The position numbers and the translations under genes are program-made. The notes below the pieces were generated by a model. The model was not told the DNA's origin and did not search any database. It was given only the letters and a program-made list of their open reading frames with translations. 32,964 nucleotides of DNA from Williamwhitmania sp. (lineage in GTDB: Bacteria; Bacteroidota; Bacteroidia; Bacteroidales; Williamwhitmaniaceae), in assembly GCA_035529935.1 (NCBI GenBank), contig DATKVT010000043.1:1-32964 (forward strand). The letters are read 5' to 3'. This document shows, piece by piece, positions 7,257 through 14,297 of the stretch (positions are counted from its first letter, which is position 1; every line of letters begins with the position of its first letter).

Positions 7257-10145
7257 ATGGGCAATTATGTTGGCCTTAGTGCAAGCGAGATTGATGAAAG
7301 CAGGGCTAAGTTTGGGAATAATATCATTACACCACCGCCACGGCAGTCTGCTTGGCGACTCTTTTTTGAAAAGTTTGACGATCCCATAATTCGCATCTTA
7401 CTAATTGCAGCAGCCATTGCCATTGTGGTTGGCATGCTGGAAGGTCATTATGTTGAGGGTGTGGGCATAATTATTGCTGTTTTTCTGGCAACCTTTCTTT
7501 CCTTCTTTAATGAATACAAAGCAAGCAAGGAATTTAGCCTGCTTAACAAAGCCAATGATGAGGTTGCTGTAAAGGTTATAAGGGATGGAAATGTTACCAC
7601 AGTGAGCCGCATGGATGTTGTGGTTAACGATGTAATAATACTTGATCTTGGTGATGAAGTTCCAGCCGACGGCGAACTATTAGAGGCGGTGAATCTGCAG
7701 CTGAATGAATCACAATTAACCGGTGAATCAATCTGTGCAAAAGCTGCCAACCAAGCTCTTTCCGATCCTGATGCCACCTACCCTTCGTATATGCTGTTAA
7801 GGGGGACAACAGTGGTGGATGGTCATGGAATTTTTAAAGTATCAGCGGTTGGCGATTCCACCGAAGTTGGGAAAACTGCACGGGAGGCAATGGTGGAAAC
7901 AAACACTGTAACCCCGCTGACCAAGCAGCTGAATAAGCTGGGCAAGGTAATAGGTGTGGTTGGTTTTGGATGCGCTACGTTACTGTTTGCAAGCCTTTGT
8001 ATTAGGGATGTATATCGTGGGGAATTAGTGTTTTCCGATCTTCAATGGATAAATCTTGCGGGGTTGATAACGTTTGCCTCTTTTGCCCTTTCTGGCGTTT
8101 GGACACCTATTCTATTTGATAGTTTTGAACTACTGGGTATCAAAGGTCGAAAAATGAGGTGGATGAAAGTTACCAAAACTTCATCCTGGGCCATGGCAGC
8201 CATTATTGGGGCTGCAATCTATTTCCTTATGGCCGTAGTGATTTGGATGATGGGGAGCTCGTTGTTTTCAACCCAAGTCTGGTTCCCATTGGAGGTGACA
8301 GAGCGATTACTCCTTTATTTTATGGTAGCTATCACCCTTATTGTGGTTGCCGTTCCCGAAGGACTTGCCATGAGCGTTACGTTAAGTTTAGCATATAGCA
8401 TGCGGAAGATGTTGGCAAGTAACAACTTGGTGCGAAAAATGCACGCCACAGAAACTATGGGGGCTGCAACGGTAATTTGCACCGATAAAACAGGTACTCT
8501 AACCGAGAACCAGATGAGGGTTCAGCAACTTCTAACAACGGGAACTGGGGAGCGGCTAGATCAAATTATCTACGAATCTTTCTCTATTAATACTACGGCT
8601 CACCTCGATACCAACAAGTCCGATAGTCTTAAAATTATTGGCAATCCAACCGAAGGTGCTTTGCTACTATGGCTTAAAAGTGCTGGTGTCGACTACCTCG
8701 AACTACGACAACAAGGAACTATTGTTGAGCAGCTGGCTTTTACCACCGAAAACAAGTTTATGGCCACCTTGGCTGTGGTTAACAATGTACACGTTTTATT
8801 TGTAAAGGGCGCACCCGAAATTATTCTGGAACGTTGCTCTAGCGTGTATGTGAATCAAGACCAGGAACTCCCAATAGCAACACGTATTAATGAGATTCAA
8901 GCGCAGCTGGTTGAACAGCAGCAGCTGGCCATGCGAACGCTTGGATTTGCCTATAAGACTTTTCAAAGTGCGCCGTCCCATACTTCCGCTAGTTTGCAAG
9001 AGGTTTGCAATGGCTTGACATTTATAGGGTTTGCCGCCATTTCGGATCCCGTTAGAGTGAATGTGCCAGAGGCAATTGCAGAGTGCATGCAAGCGGGAAT
9101 CGATGTTAAGGTGGTTACCGGCGATAATGCGCTGACTGCCGGAGAGATTGGTCGACAGATTGGTCTGGTAATAAGCGAAGATGACCTCCAAATGGGGCTG
9201 ATAACCGGAAATGAGTTTTCAGCCCTCTCGGAGAAGGAGGCATTGCGACGAGCGCCGGGGATAAAAATTATGGCTAGGGCAAAGCCTGCAGACAAGCTAC
9301 GACTGGTAAAAATCTTGCAGCAGCTGGGCAATGTGGTTGCCGTTACCGGCGATGGTACCAACGATGCACCTGCCATGAATTATGCCGATGTAGGTTTGGC
9401 CATGGGGTCTGGCACATCGGTGGCTCGCGAAGCCAGCGAAATAATTCTGCTCGACGACTCCTTTATTAGTATTGTAAATGCAGTGCGATGGGGAAGGTCG
9501 CTATACCTCAATATTCAGCGATTTATACTCTTTCAACTCACTATTAACGTTTTAGCTTTAGTGTTAGTGCTGGTTGGCCCCTTTCTAGGCATCGCGCTGC
9601 CACTTACTGTTACTCAAATGCTTTGGGTAAATCTCATAATGGACACTTTTGCCGCCCTTGCCCTTGCAACTGAACCATCCGATCCCAAGGTGATGGATCA
9701 AAAACCTCGCAAGCGTGATGCGTTTATTGTGACAAGGACAATGGCATTGCAAATATTCATTACTGCATTTGTTTTTCTAATAACCTGCGTCATTCTATTG
9801 GTAATTCTTAAGCATGATGGAACCATTACCAGCAAGGAACTTTCTCTGTTTTTCACCAGCTTTGTAATGCTTCAGTTCTGGAACTTGTTTAATGCACGTA
9901 GCTTTGGTACCAATAAATCGGCCTTTTCGGGGTTGCTTCATAATAAGAACTTCTTGCTAATTGCAGCGGTCATATTTCTCGGACAGGTAGCCATCGTATC
10001 TTATGGGGGACAATTTTTCAGAACGGTTCCGCTTTCAATATACGAATGGCTAATGGTTGTCGGAACTACCTCAATAGTGCTTTGGCTGGGTGAAGCAGTG
10101 CGCTTTTTTTATCGCAACACAAAATCGGCATCATTTGTAGGTTGA
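7257..10145 (+). CDS. Calcium-translocating P-type ATPase, PMCA-type
   Basis: 962 residues from ATG 7257; a TTG at 7239 would add six residues but overlaps a likely -7 box. It exports Ca2+ across the cytoplasmic membrane using ATP. Actuator motif: LTGES near residue 155. Phosphorylation motif: ICTDKTGTLT with Asp410. Hinge: VTGDGTNDAPAM near 700. Calcium-site motifs match PMCA rather than SERCA: VPEGLAMS in M4 and LWVNLIMDTFAALALATEP in M6. Between M3 (about 230-250) and M4 (about 350-372) there are roughly 100 residues, with two extra hydrophobic stretches at about 266-287 and 310-332. That is longer than the short loop I expect for the family. No calmodulin-like tail is seen. Confidence 0.93.
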   Translation: MGNYVGLSASEIDESRAKFGNNIITPPPRQSAWRLFFEKFDDPIIRILLIAAAIAIVVGMLEGHYVEGVGIIIAVFLATFLSFFNEYKASKEFSLLNKANDEVAVKVIRDGNVTTVSRMDVVVNDVIILDLGDEVPADGELLEAVNLQLNESQLTGESICAKAANQALSDPDATYPSYMLLRGTTVVDGHGIFKVSAVGDSTEVGKTAREAMVETNTVTPLTKQLNKLGKVIGVVGFGCATLLFASLCIRDVYRGELVFSDLQWINLAGLITFASFALSGVWTPILFDSFELLGIKGRKMRWMKVTKTSSWAMAAIIGAAIYFLMAVVIWMMGSSLFSTQVWFPLEVTERLLLYFMVAITLIVVAVPEGLAMSVTLSLAYSMRKMLASNNLVRKMHATETMGAATVICTDKTGTLTENQMRVQQLLTTGTGERLDQIIYESFSINTTAHLDTNKSDSLKIIGNPTEGALLLWLKSAGVDYLELRQQGTIVEQLAFTTENKFMATLAVVNNVHVLFVKGAPEIILERCSSVYVNQDQELPIATRINEIQAQLVEQQQLAMRTLGFAYKTFQSAPSHTSASLQEVCNGLTFIGFAAISDPVRVNVPEAIAECMQAGIDVKVVTGDNALTAGEIGRQIGLVISEDDLQMGLITGNEFSALSEKEALRRAPGIKIMARAKPADKLRLVKILQQLGNVVAVTGDGTNDAPAMNYADVGLAMGSGTSVAREASEIILLDDSFISIVNAVRWGRSLYLNIQRFILFQLTINVLALVLVLVGPFLGIALPLTVTQMLWVNLIMDTFAALALATEPSDPKVMDQKPRKRDAFIVTRTMALQIFITAFVFLITCVILLVILKHDGTITSKELSLFFTSFVMLQFWNLFNARSFGTNKSAFSGLLHNKNFLLIAAVIFLGQVAIVSYGGQFFRTVPLSIYEWLMVVGTTSIVLWLGEAVRFFYRNTKSASFVG

Positions 10146-10420
10146 AGAATAGCGTTCTTCCTTGTAATATGGTTTGTTTACAAACCTTACGAAAGAGTTC
10201 TCCTGATTTCACATTTTACACAGAGGGACTAGCTTTTATTCCTGTTAATCTTAACGTTTGTTATGATTTTGTAGCTAGTAAAATGAGGCTGAGTGGTAAA
10301 GTCTGTTAAATTGTATTTTTTTTTGACAATAAACGATTATTGTTATTGCATTCAACCATTGATTGTCATAACTTCATTGCAGCGAATTTCATGAAAAACC
10401 GATGAATTTTAGACCTGATT
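10146..10420. other. Intergenic region with small inverted repeat and T-run
   Basis: This 275-nt gap is the longest without a gene. It contains a T-run at about 10317-10324, directly followed by an inverted repeat, acaataa (10326-10332) and ttattgt (10337-10343), with a 4-nt spacer. A weak gaagaa/ttcttc hairpin overlaps the ATPase stop. I see no tRNA, small-RNA or riboswitch pattern and no good TAnnTTTG box. Confidence 0.45.
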
Positions 10421-10705
10421 ATGTCAAGTATCCGTTACATAAAAAAAGACGTTAAAGCGGTTGTTAACCATATAAAACAGGAGTGCTACGCCTCGTTAAA
10501 CTATGCGCATCCTCTCTACTATGAAAAAATATATGAACTCATGCTGGAGGCTCAGGAGTTGGAGGAAGAGTTTGTAAAAAAGACGATTAGCTGTCCCTCG
10601 CAGTTCACGTCGAAGGAAAAGAAACAATACTTTAAGAACCTCATAAAGGAGCTGATGGAGAAAACCGTCAACCTTGTTGATTACTTGGCTAGCGCTGAAT
10701 CTTAA
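10421..10705 (+). CDS. Small helical hypothetical protein
   Basis: 94 residues, start ATG 10421. I do not recognise the family. The sequence is Lys/Glu-rich and predicted almost wholly alpha-helical. One helix runs through YEKIYELMLEAQELEEEFVKK, and a second amphipathic helix through KEKKQYFKNLIKELMEKTVNL. The single Cys of CPSQF sits between them and another Cys lies near the N-terminus. There is no signal peptide or membrane segment. It overlaps the convergent YgjP-like gene by 4 bp. Its reading frame and codon use resemble the neighbours, so I take it as a real gene. Confidence 0.65.
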   Translation: MSSIRYIKKDVKAVVNHIKQECYASLNYAHPLYYEKIYELMLEAQELEEEFVKKTISCPSQFTSKEKKQYFKNLIKELMEKTVNLVDYLASAES

Positions 10706-11421
10706 AATATTCGCGTAGTATATTTTTTCATCTCCTTTGCCAGTAGTTTCGCATTCCCTCCACAATGTATATCGAGTAATTTCCAGAATTCACTTCCATG
10801 ATTCTTCTGGACGGTATGACAAAGTTCGTGCAGAATTACGTATTGGATAAGGCTTTCGGGAAGCAACACTAGGTAAATGCTGAAGTTTAAGTTGTTTTTT
10901 GAGGAGCAGCTGCCCCAGCGAGAGTGGATATTTTTAACCGATACATTATTGTATCGCAGTCCATGTTGCAGTGCAGTGGCGGAAACCTTACTGGGAATTA
11001 GCGCCTTTGCCTCCAGCGTAAGTGTTTTTACAATGGCACTTTTCAAACTGTGCTGCATCGCTTCAGTTTCCAATGAAGCCCCTTCTGGGTAGTGAAACAG
11101 TATTGCCTCTGTGGTAATTACTGCTCGAATATTTTTCCGCGTTTCTGGAACTAGAATAAGCGTATGGGATCGGGTTTTGTATCCATCACCAATAGTGAGT
11201 GTGGGGTGTTCGTTTTTTTTGGATCGAATAGTTATTATCGACTTTTGTATCCATTCAAGTTTTGCCGATATAAAATTTAGACCTGCAGAGGTGGCTACGC
11301 TATATGGCATCGAAAGAATTACGCGTTCCTTAATATCAACCCTGATGGAAATACGTTTTAGCCCACGACGCTTTCGTAGGGTAATGGTTCCAAGTTGGGG
11401 ATGTTCTATTGTTTTTTCCAC
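10702..11421 (-). CDS. YgjP-like (DUF45/SprT-type) zinc metalloprotein
   Basis: 239 residues from GTG 11421. The start is fixed mainly because the family's N-terminal strands (RKRRGLKRISIRV) begin about 15 residues later and no closer start exists. The C-terminal zinc-protease-like centre is intact: HELCH at 198-202 and NHGSEFW, whose His208 would be the third ligand. The preceding SRWGSCSSKNNLNFS at 167-181 is the YgjP signature. Members are annotated as M48/SprT-related metallopeptidases; substrates are unknown. The U-tract of the upstream gene's terminator directly abuts the GTG, leaving little or no leader of its own, so expression may depend on read-through. Confidence 0.86.
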   Translation of the reverse strand: MEKTIEHPQLGTITLRKRRGLKRISIRVDIKERVILSMPYSVATSAGLNFISAKLEWIQKSIITIRSKKNEHPTLTIGDGYKTRSHTLILVPETRKNIRAVITTEAILFHYPEGASLETEAMQHSLKSAIVKTLTLEAKALIPSKVSATALQHGLRYNNVSVKNIHSRWGSCSSKNNLNFSIYLVLLPESLIQYVILHELCHTVQKNHGSEFWKLLDIHCGGNAKLLAKEMKKYTTRIF

Positions 11422-11446
11422 AAAAAAGGCTGATTGGTATCAGCCT
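11422..11446 (-). terminator. Terminator between HU/SPOR gene and YgjP-like gene
   Basis: On the - strand an 8-bp perfect stem (aggctgat/atcagcct, 11446-11427) with a 4-nt loop is followed by six Ts at 11427-11422. It lies 20 nt after the stop of the HU/SPOR gene. The last T is adjacent to the GTG start of the next gene on the same strand. Confidence 0.82.
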
Positions 11447-11466
11447 GTAAATCTAGTAAAGATTGC

Positions 11467-12612
11467 TCAACGTGCCATTATCCAGCCATCACCATTTTTC
11501 TTTTTATAGCTTTCCAAGGAAAGTTTAGCCTCTGCTTTAGTCTTATGCCCGCTAATTACCACCGAGTTTAAGCCATTGCCGCGCTGCATTATTATTGGTT
11601 GATACCCTTCTGCCTCCAACTTGGTCTTCATGGCTTCGGCGTTTGCTTTACTTGTAAAAGTGCCCACAATTACAAAGAACTTGTTGGATGGGCTGTCAAT
11701 TACCGGTTTCACATACACCGGTAGCGGTTTAACTTTGGCAGGTGGAGTATTAGAGTTAGCAACTTGGGCAGCAGTTGTATCCTTATGCGTTGTATCTACC
11801 GCTATGGTTTTGGTATTTCCGAGAGTGAATGTTGTTTCACTAGATGGGCAAAATAGGTTTGCTATATTGTCGTATTGCCATACTGCAATGGCTAAAACTA
11901 CAATAAGGGAAAAGACAAGCAGAAGCCAATTCCTTCCAGACTTATTTGATGCGGATTTTTGTTTTGAACTCTTTTTTGGAGGCATAGATTTATTCTCGGT
12001 AGTTGTTATTGGCACTTCTGTTTGCTCTTCTTTTGTTTCTATAGGCTGCACTAATTCAACTGGATCCTTGCTTGTTACCTCAGGTGCTACAGCCTTTTCT
12101 TCCTCAACTTTACTAGGTTGACGCTTGGCGATAGGTGGTTTAGTGGATGTTTTTTTTGCGGCCCGTGGTGGTTCCTTTTCTATCGAAACAGGTTCTGCCG
12201 CAGGTATAGCCTTTTCCGACTCTTTCAAATTTTCAATGGATTTTATTTCGGCTGGTTTATCTGTGTCTTTTGAAGATTTTTTTGAGGTGTCTAGGGTAAA
12301 TTGAGTGGTTCCCCGGGAATCGAGCGAGAAATATCCCAATCCTGGCAAGTATACCTTTTCGCCCTTTTCAATTTGAGCCTTAAGGTTCTCGACATACTCC
12401 CGAACCTTTGTGGATGCATCCACCTTGGTCAATTCTTCTCTTTCCGCAAGAAAATTTTCAACCAGACCGTCGTTATACCGCAGAAATGGGCTGAATGTGG
12501 TATTTTTAATATCGCGTACGTCACCGGTATCCTTGACCAGAAAAGCTCCGAAGTCTGGAATAATTACTCTGTTGTGTTTTTCCAGTAATTCTCGAAAATA
12601 ATTTCCAAGCAT
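11467..12612 (-). CDS. HU-CCDC81 domain and SPOR domain membrane protein
   Basis: 381 residues. Residues 1-108 resemble the paired HU-type domain of the HU-CCDC81 group: VIIPDFGAFLVKD, then SPFLRYNDGLVENFLAERE, and later VYLPGLGYFSLD. Residues 110-225 are a low-complexity Lys/Pro/Glu linker. One transmembrane helix spans about 228-246. Residues 311-381 form a SPOR domain (KFFVIVGTFTSKANAEAMK), which in other proteins binds denuded peptidoglycan at division sites. The topology would put the HU-like part in the cytoplasm and SPOR in the periplasm. This suggests, as inference only, a link between a cytoplasmic scaffold or nucleoid and the septal wall. A TATATTTG box lies 52 nt upstream. Confidence 0.85.
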   Translation of the reverse strand: MLGNYFRELLEKHNRVIIPDFGAFLVKDTGDVRDIKNTTFSPFLRYNDGLVENFLAEREELTKVDASTKVREYVENLKAQIEKGEKVYLPGLGYFSLDSRGTTQFTLDTSKKSSKDTDKPAEIKSIENLKESEKAIPAAEPVSIEKEPPRAAKKTSTKPPIAKRQPSKVEEEKAVAPEVTSKDPVELVQPIETKEEQTEVPITTTENKSMPPKKSSKQKSASNKSGRNWLLLVFSLIVVLAIAVWQYDNIANLFCPSSETTFTLGNTKTIAVDTTHKDTTAAQVANSNTPPAKVKPLPVYVKPVIDSPSNKFFVIVGTFTSKANAEAMKTKLEAEGYQPIIMQRGNGLNSVVISGHKTKAEAKLSLESYKKKNGDGWIMAR

Positions 12613-12664
12613 GGCATATTTATTTTATAAAGCGTTAAAGTTTACAAATAAAATATGAGTTTGC

Positions 12665-12672
12665 CAAATATA
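12665..12672 (-). promoter_or_regulatory. Candidate -7 box (TATATTTG) of the HU/SPOR gene
   Basis: On the - strand TATATTTG fits TAnnTTTG. It lies in the 96-nt gap between the response-regulator stop and the HU/SPOR start, 52 nt before the ATG. No matching -33 TTTG is seen, so it is a moderate candidate. Confidence 0.4.
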
Positions 12673-12708
12673 GCGGTTGGTAATCGACATCTATATAGTT
12701 TTTAGCGG

Positions 12709-13083
12709 TTATACCTGACAAACCTGATTAACAACTCGGGATATTTTTTCAATAGAAAAAGGTTTCGTAATTAGGTCGCTGAATCCTACATCTTTGAAAT
12801 CAGCAAAAAAATTAATTGGGTTATGAGCTGTGATTGCAACAATGGGGATTTGATTCTGTGGAAAGGGTAAGGTATTTCTGATGTAACGAGTAGTTTCAAT
12901 GCCATTCATTACGGGCATTTCAATGTCCATAAGAATAGCGTCAAAATCATTTTTTAAGAGCAAGTCAATCGCAACTTTTCCATTCTCAGCCTCCATGTAG
13001 GTTGCTGGAATTTTTTTGAGGATTTCAGCGAGCAGAAGTCGGTTTACAAAGATGTCGTCGACGATTAGAATACGATAAGGCAT
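12709..13083 (-). CDS. Receiver-only response regulator
   Basis: 124 residues, a single REC domain. The acidic pair DD at 9-10, phosphoacceptor Asp53 in LMDIEMPVMNG, the Thr of VAITAH and the Lys of TKPF are all present. The DIEMPVMNGIE and NGKVAIDLL wording resembles receivers of hybrid histidine kinases more than CheY. It starts 17 nt after the stop of the Crp/Fnr gene, so the two are probably co-transcribed. It may serve as a phosphate sink or as a partner of a kinase outside the window. It is not part of the rightward chemotaxis operon. Confidence 0.9.
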   Translation of the reverse strand: MPYRILIVDDIFVNRLLLAEILKKIPATYMEAENGKVAIDLLLKNDFDAILMDIEMPVMNGIETTRYIRNTLPFPQNQIPIVAITAHNPINFFADFKDVGFSDLITKPFSIEKISRVVNQVCQV

Positions 13084-13100
13084 GGCTGTGATGGTTATGG

Positions 13101-13772
13101 TTATCCCAATTTACTTAGTGTTTCAATGATTGACTGACTGTTAATGGTAATATTTTTTCCTTGAACGGTAATGAGTTTGTCGTTCTTGAATTCTGTGAGT
13201 GTGCGAATAAGACTTTCCTTGGTAGTGCCTGCAAACTCTGCAAGTTCTTGCCTCGAAAGGGGTAGGCTAAAGGTATTGCTGTTGAATATTTCATGGGAAA
13301 AGTAGAGCAGAATGTCCGCCAATTTGCCGGGTAGCTGCTTGTAGGTTAACGCCGCTAGTCGAGAGACCAAAAAACGATTCTCATCGGAAATAATGTGCAT
13401 AATCTCCTTTACAAAGGCAGGGTTTTCTACGAGCAATCTCTGAAAAAAGTGGTAGTCGATATAGCAAACTGTGGCTGGGGTAATGGCCGAAAAGGAGCAG
13501 GAAAATGTGTCGTTATTAATTAGGTTGTCAAGGCCGAGGAAGCACCCAGCCTTACATAGTTTTACAATTATGTACTTCCCCTTTCTCGTTTCTAGGTGCA
13601 TCTTAGCAATGCCTTCAACGAGAAGAAGAATATTCGATGTGCGACTATTTTGCTTAACTAAAATATCATTATTTTCAAACGATAAATGGCCTGTGTGACT
13701 TTTTAACTCATCAAGTTGTTGGGGGGTTAAACTCTGAATCCAACTTGAGTTTTCGAGTAACTTTTGAAACAT
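13101..13772 (-). CDS. Crp/Fnr-family transcriptional regulator
   Basis: 223 residues. Residues 15-120 form the cyclic-nucleotide-binding-type beta barrel, a dimerisation helix follows near 125-150, and a C-terminal winged helix-turn-helix contains LSRQELAEFAGTTKESLIRTLTEF. The recognition helix keeps the Glu and Arg shared by CRP and FNR (T-K-E-S-L-I-R). The N-terminal Cys cluster of oxygen-sensing FNR is absent, and I cannot see a canonical cAMP pocket, so the effector is unknown. Divergent from the chemotaxis operon, with an FNR-box-like palindrome between them. It probably heads an operon with the receiver gene downstream. Confidence 0.9.
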   Translation of the reverse strand: MFQKLLENSSWIQSLTPQQLDELKSHTGHLSFENNDILVKQNSRTSNILLLVEGIAKMHLETRKGKYIIVKLCKAGCFLGLDNLINNDTFSCSFSAITPATVCYIDYHFFQRLLVENPAFVKEIMHIISDENRFLVSRLAALTYKQLPGKLADILLYFSHEIFNSNTFSLPLSRQELAEFAGTTKESLIRTLTEFKNDKLITVQGKNITINSQSIIETLSKLG

Positions 13773-13821
13773 AGAGGGTTATATATTTGACCGGAAAAGT
13801 AAGAAATTAATTCGTCATTTG

Positions 13822-13835
13822 TTGATGTATATCAC
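13822..13835. promoter_or_regulatory. FNR-box-like palindrome (TTGAT-N4-ATCAC)
   Basis: The sequence TTGATGTATATCAC matches nine of ten defined positions of the FNR/CRP-superfamily operator TTGAT-N4-ATCAA. It lies in the 148-nt divergent region, 50 nt upstream of the Crp/Fnr regulator start and 85 nt upstream of the cheY1 start. Autoregulation or control of the chemotaxis operon is plausible. Confidence 0.45.
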
Positions 13836-13920
13836 CATTCTTTTTGCTGAATTGCATTACTAAATTGGTGGAAAATTACTTAGGAATGTCTATTTTTCAC
13901 GGAAATTTAAAACAGTTGTC

Positions 13921-14286
13921 GTGTCGAAGTATATTCTCATAATTGACGATTCAGAAACCAACCTTATGCTGTTGGAGGCTGTTCTGGAACAGGAAGGTTA
14001 TCAAACTATCCTTGCTAGAAATGTTGCTGATGGGTTGAAGGCTATGCAAGCGCAAAAACCTTCCCTTATTCTTCTCGATCTCTTAATGCCGAAACGTTCT
14101 GGAATCGATTTTTTGGAGGAGATGAAGCAGAGTAATCATTTTGATGATGTCCCCGTATTTGTAATAACTGCCGCCAATGATGAACATAAGCCACAGGTAA
14201 TGAAGTTTGGTGTAGCGGGATTCTTTACCAAGCCTGTTGATATCAACGCTTTAATGATTAAGGTAAAGGAGATTCTAAATAGTTAA
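13921..14286 (+). CDS. CheY-like response regulator (first in chemotaxis locus)
   Basis: 121 residues from GTG 13921; no ATG fits the receiver fold. It is a stand-alone REC domain: DD at 9-10, phosphoacceptor Asp53 in LLDLLMP, Thr83 in VITAA and the switch Lys in FTKPVD. No output domain. It is the first gene of the rightward chemotaxis-type locus and ends 11 nt before the 589-aa coil protein, so the two are very likely co-translated. DLLMPKRSGIDFLEEM is less CheY-like than the second receiver at 16449. It may therefore act as an accessory receiver rather than the motor-binding one. Confidence 0.9.
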   Translation: MSKYILIIDDSETNLMLLEAVLEQEGYQTILARNVADGLKAMQAQKPSLILLDLLMPKRSGIDFLEEMKQSNHFDDVPVFVITAANDEHKPQVMKFGVAGFFTKPVDINALMIKVKEILNS

Positions 14287-14297
14287 AAGGGTTTATC

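Noticed and set aside
8796-9376. Long antisense reading frames inside the Ca2+-ATPase and other genes
   Set aside because: They mirror the codon structure of well-identified genes on the other strand and encode no recognisable domain.
10144-10160. gaagaa/ttcttc hairpin as terminator of the Ca2+-ATPase gene
   Set aside because: The stem is only 6 A/T-rich pairs, overlaps the stop codon and has no T-run after it.
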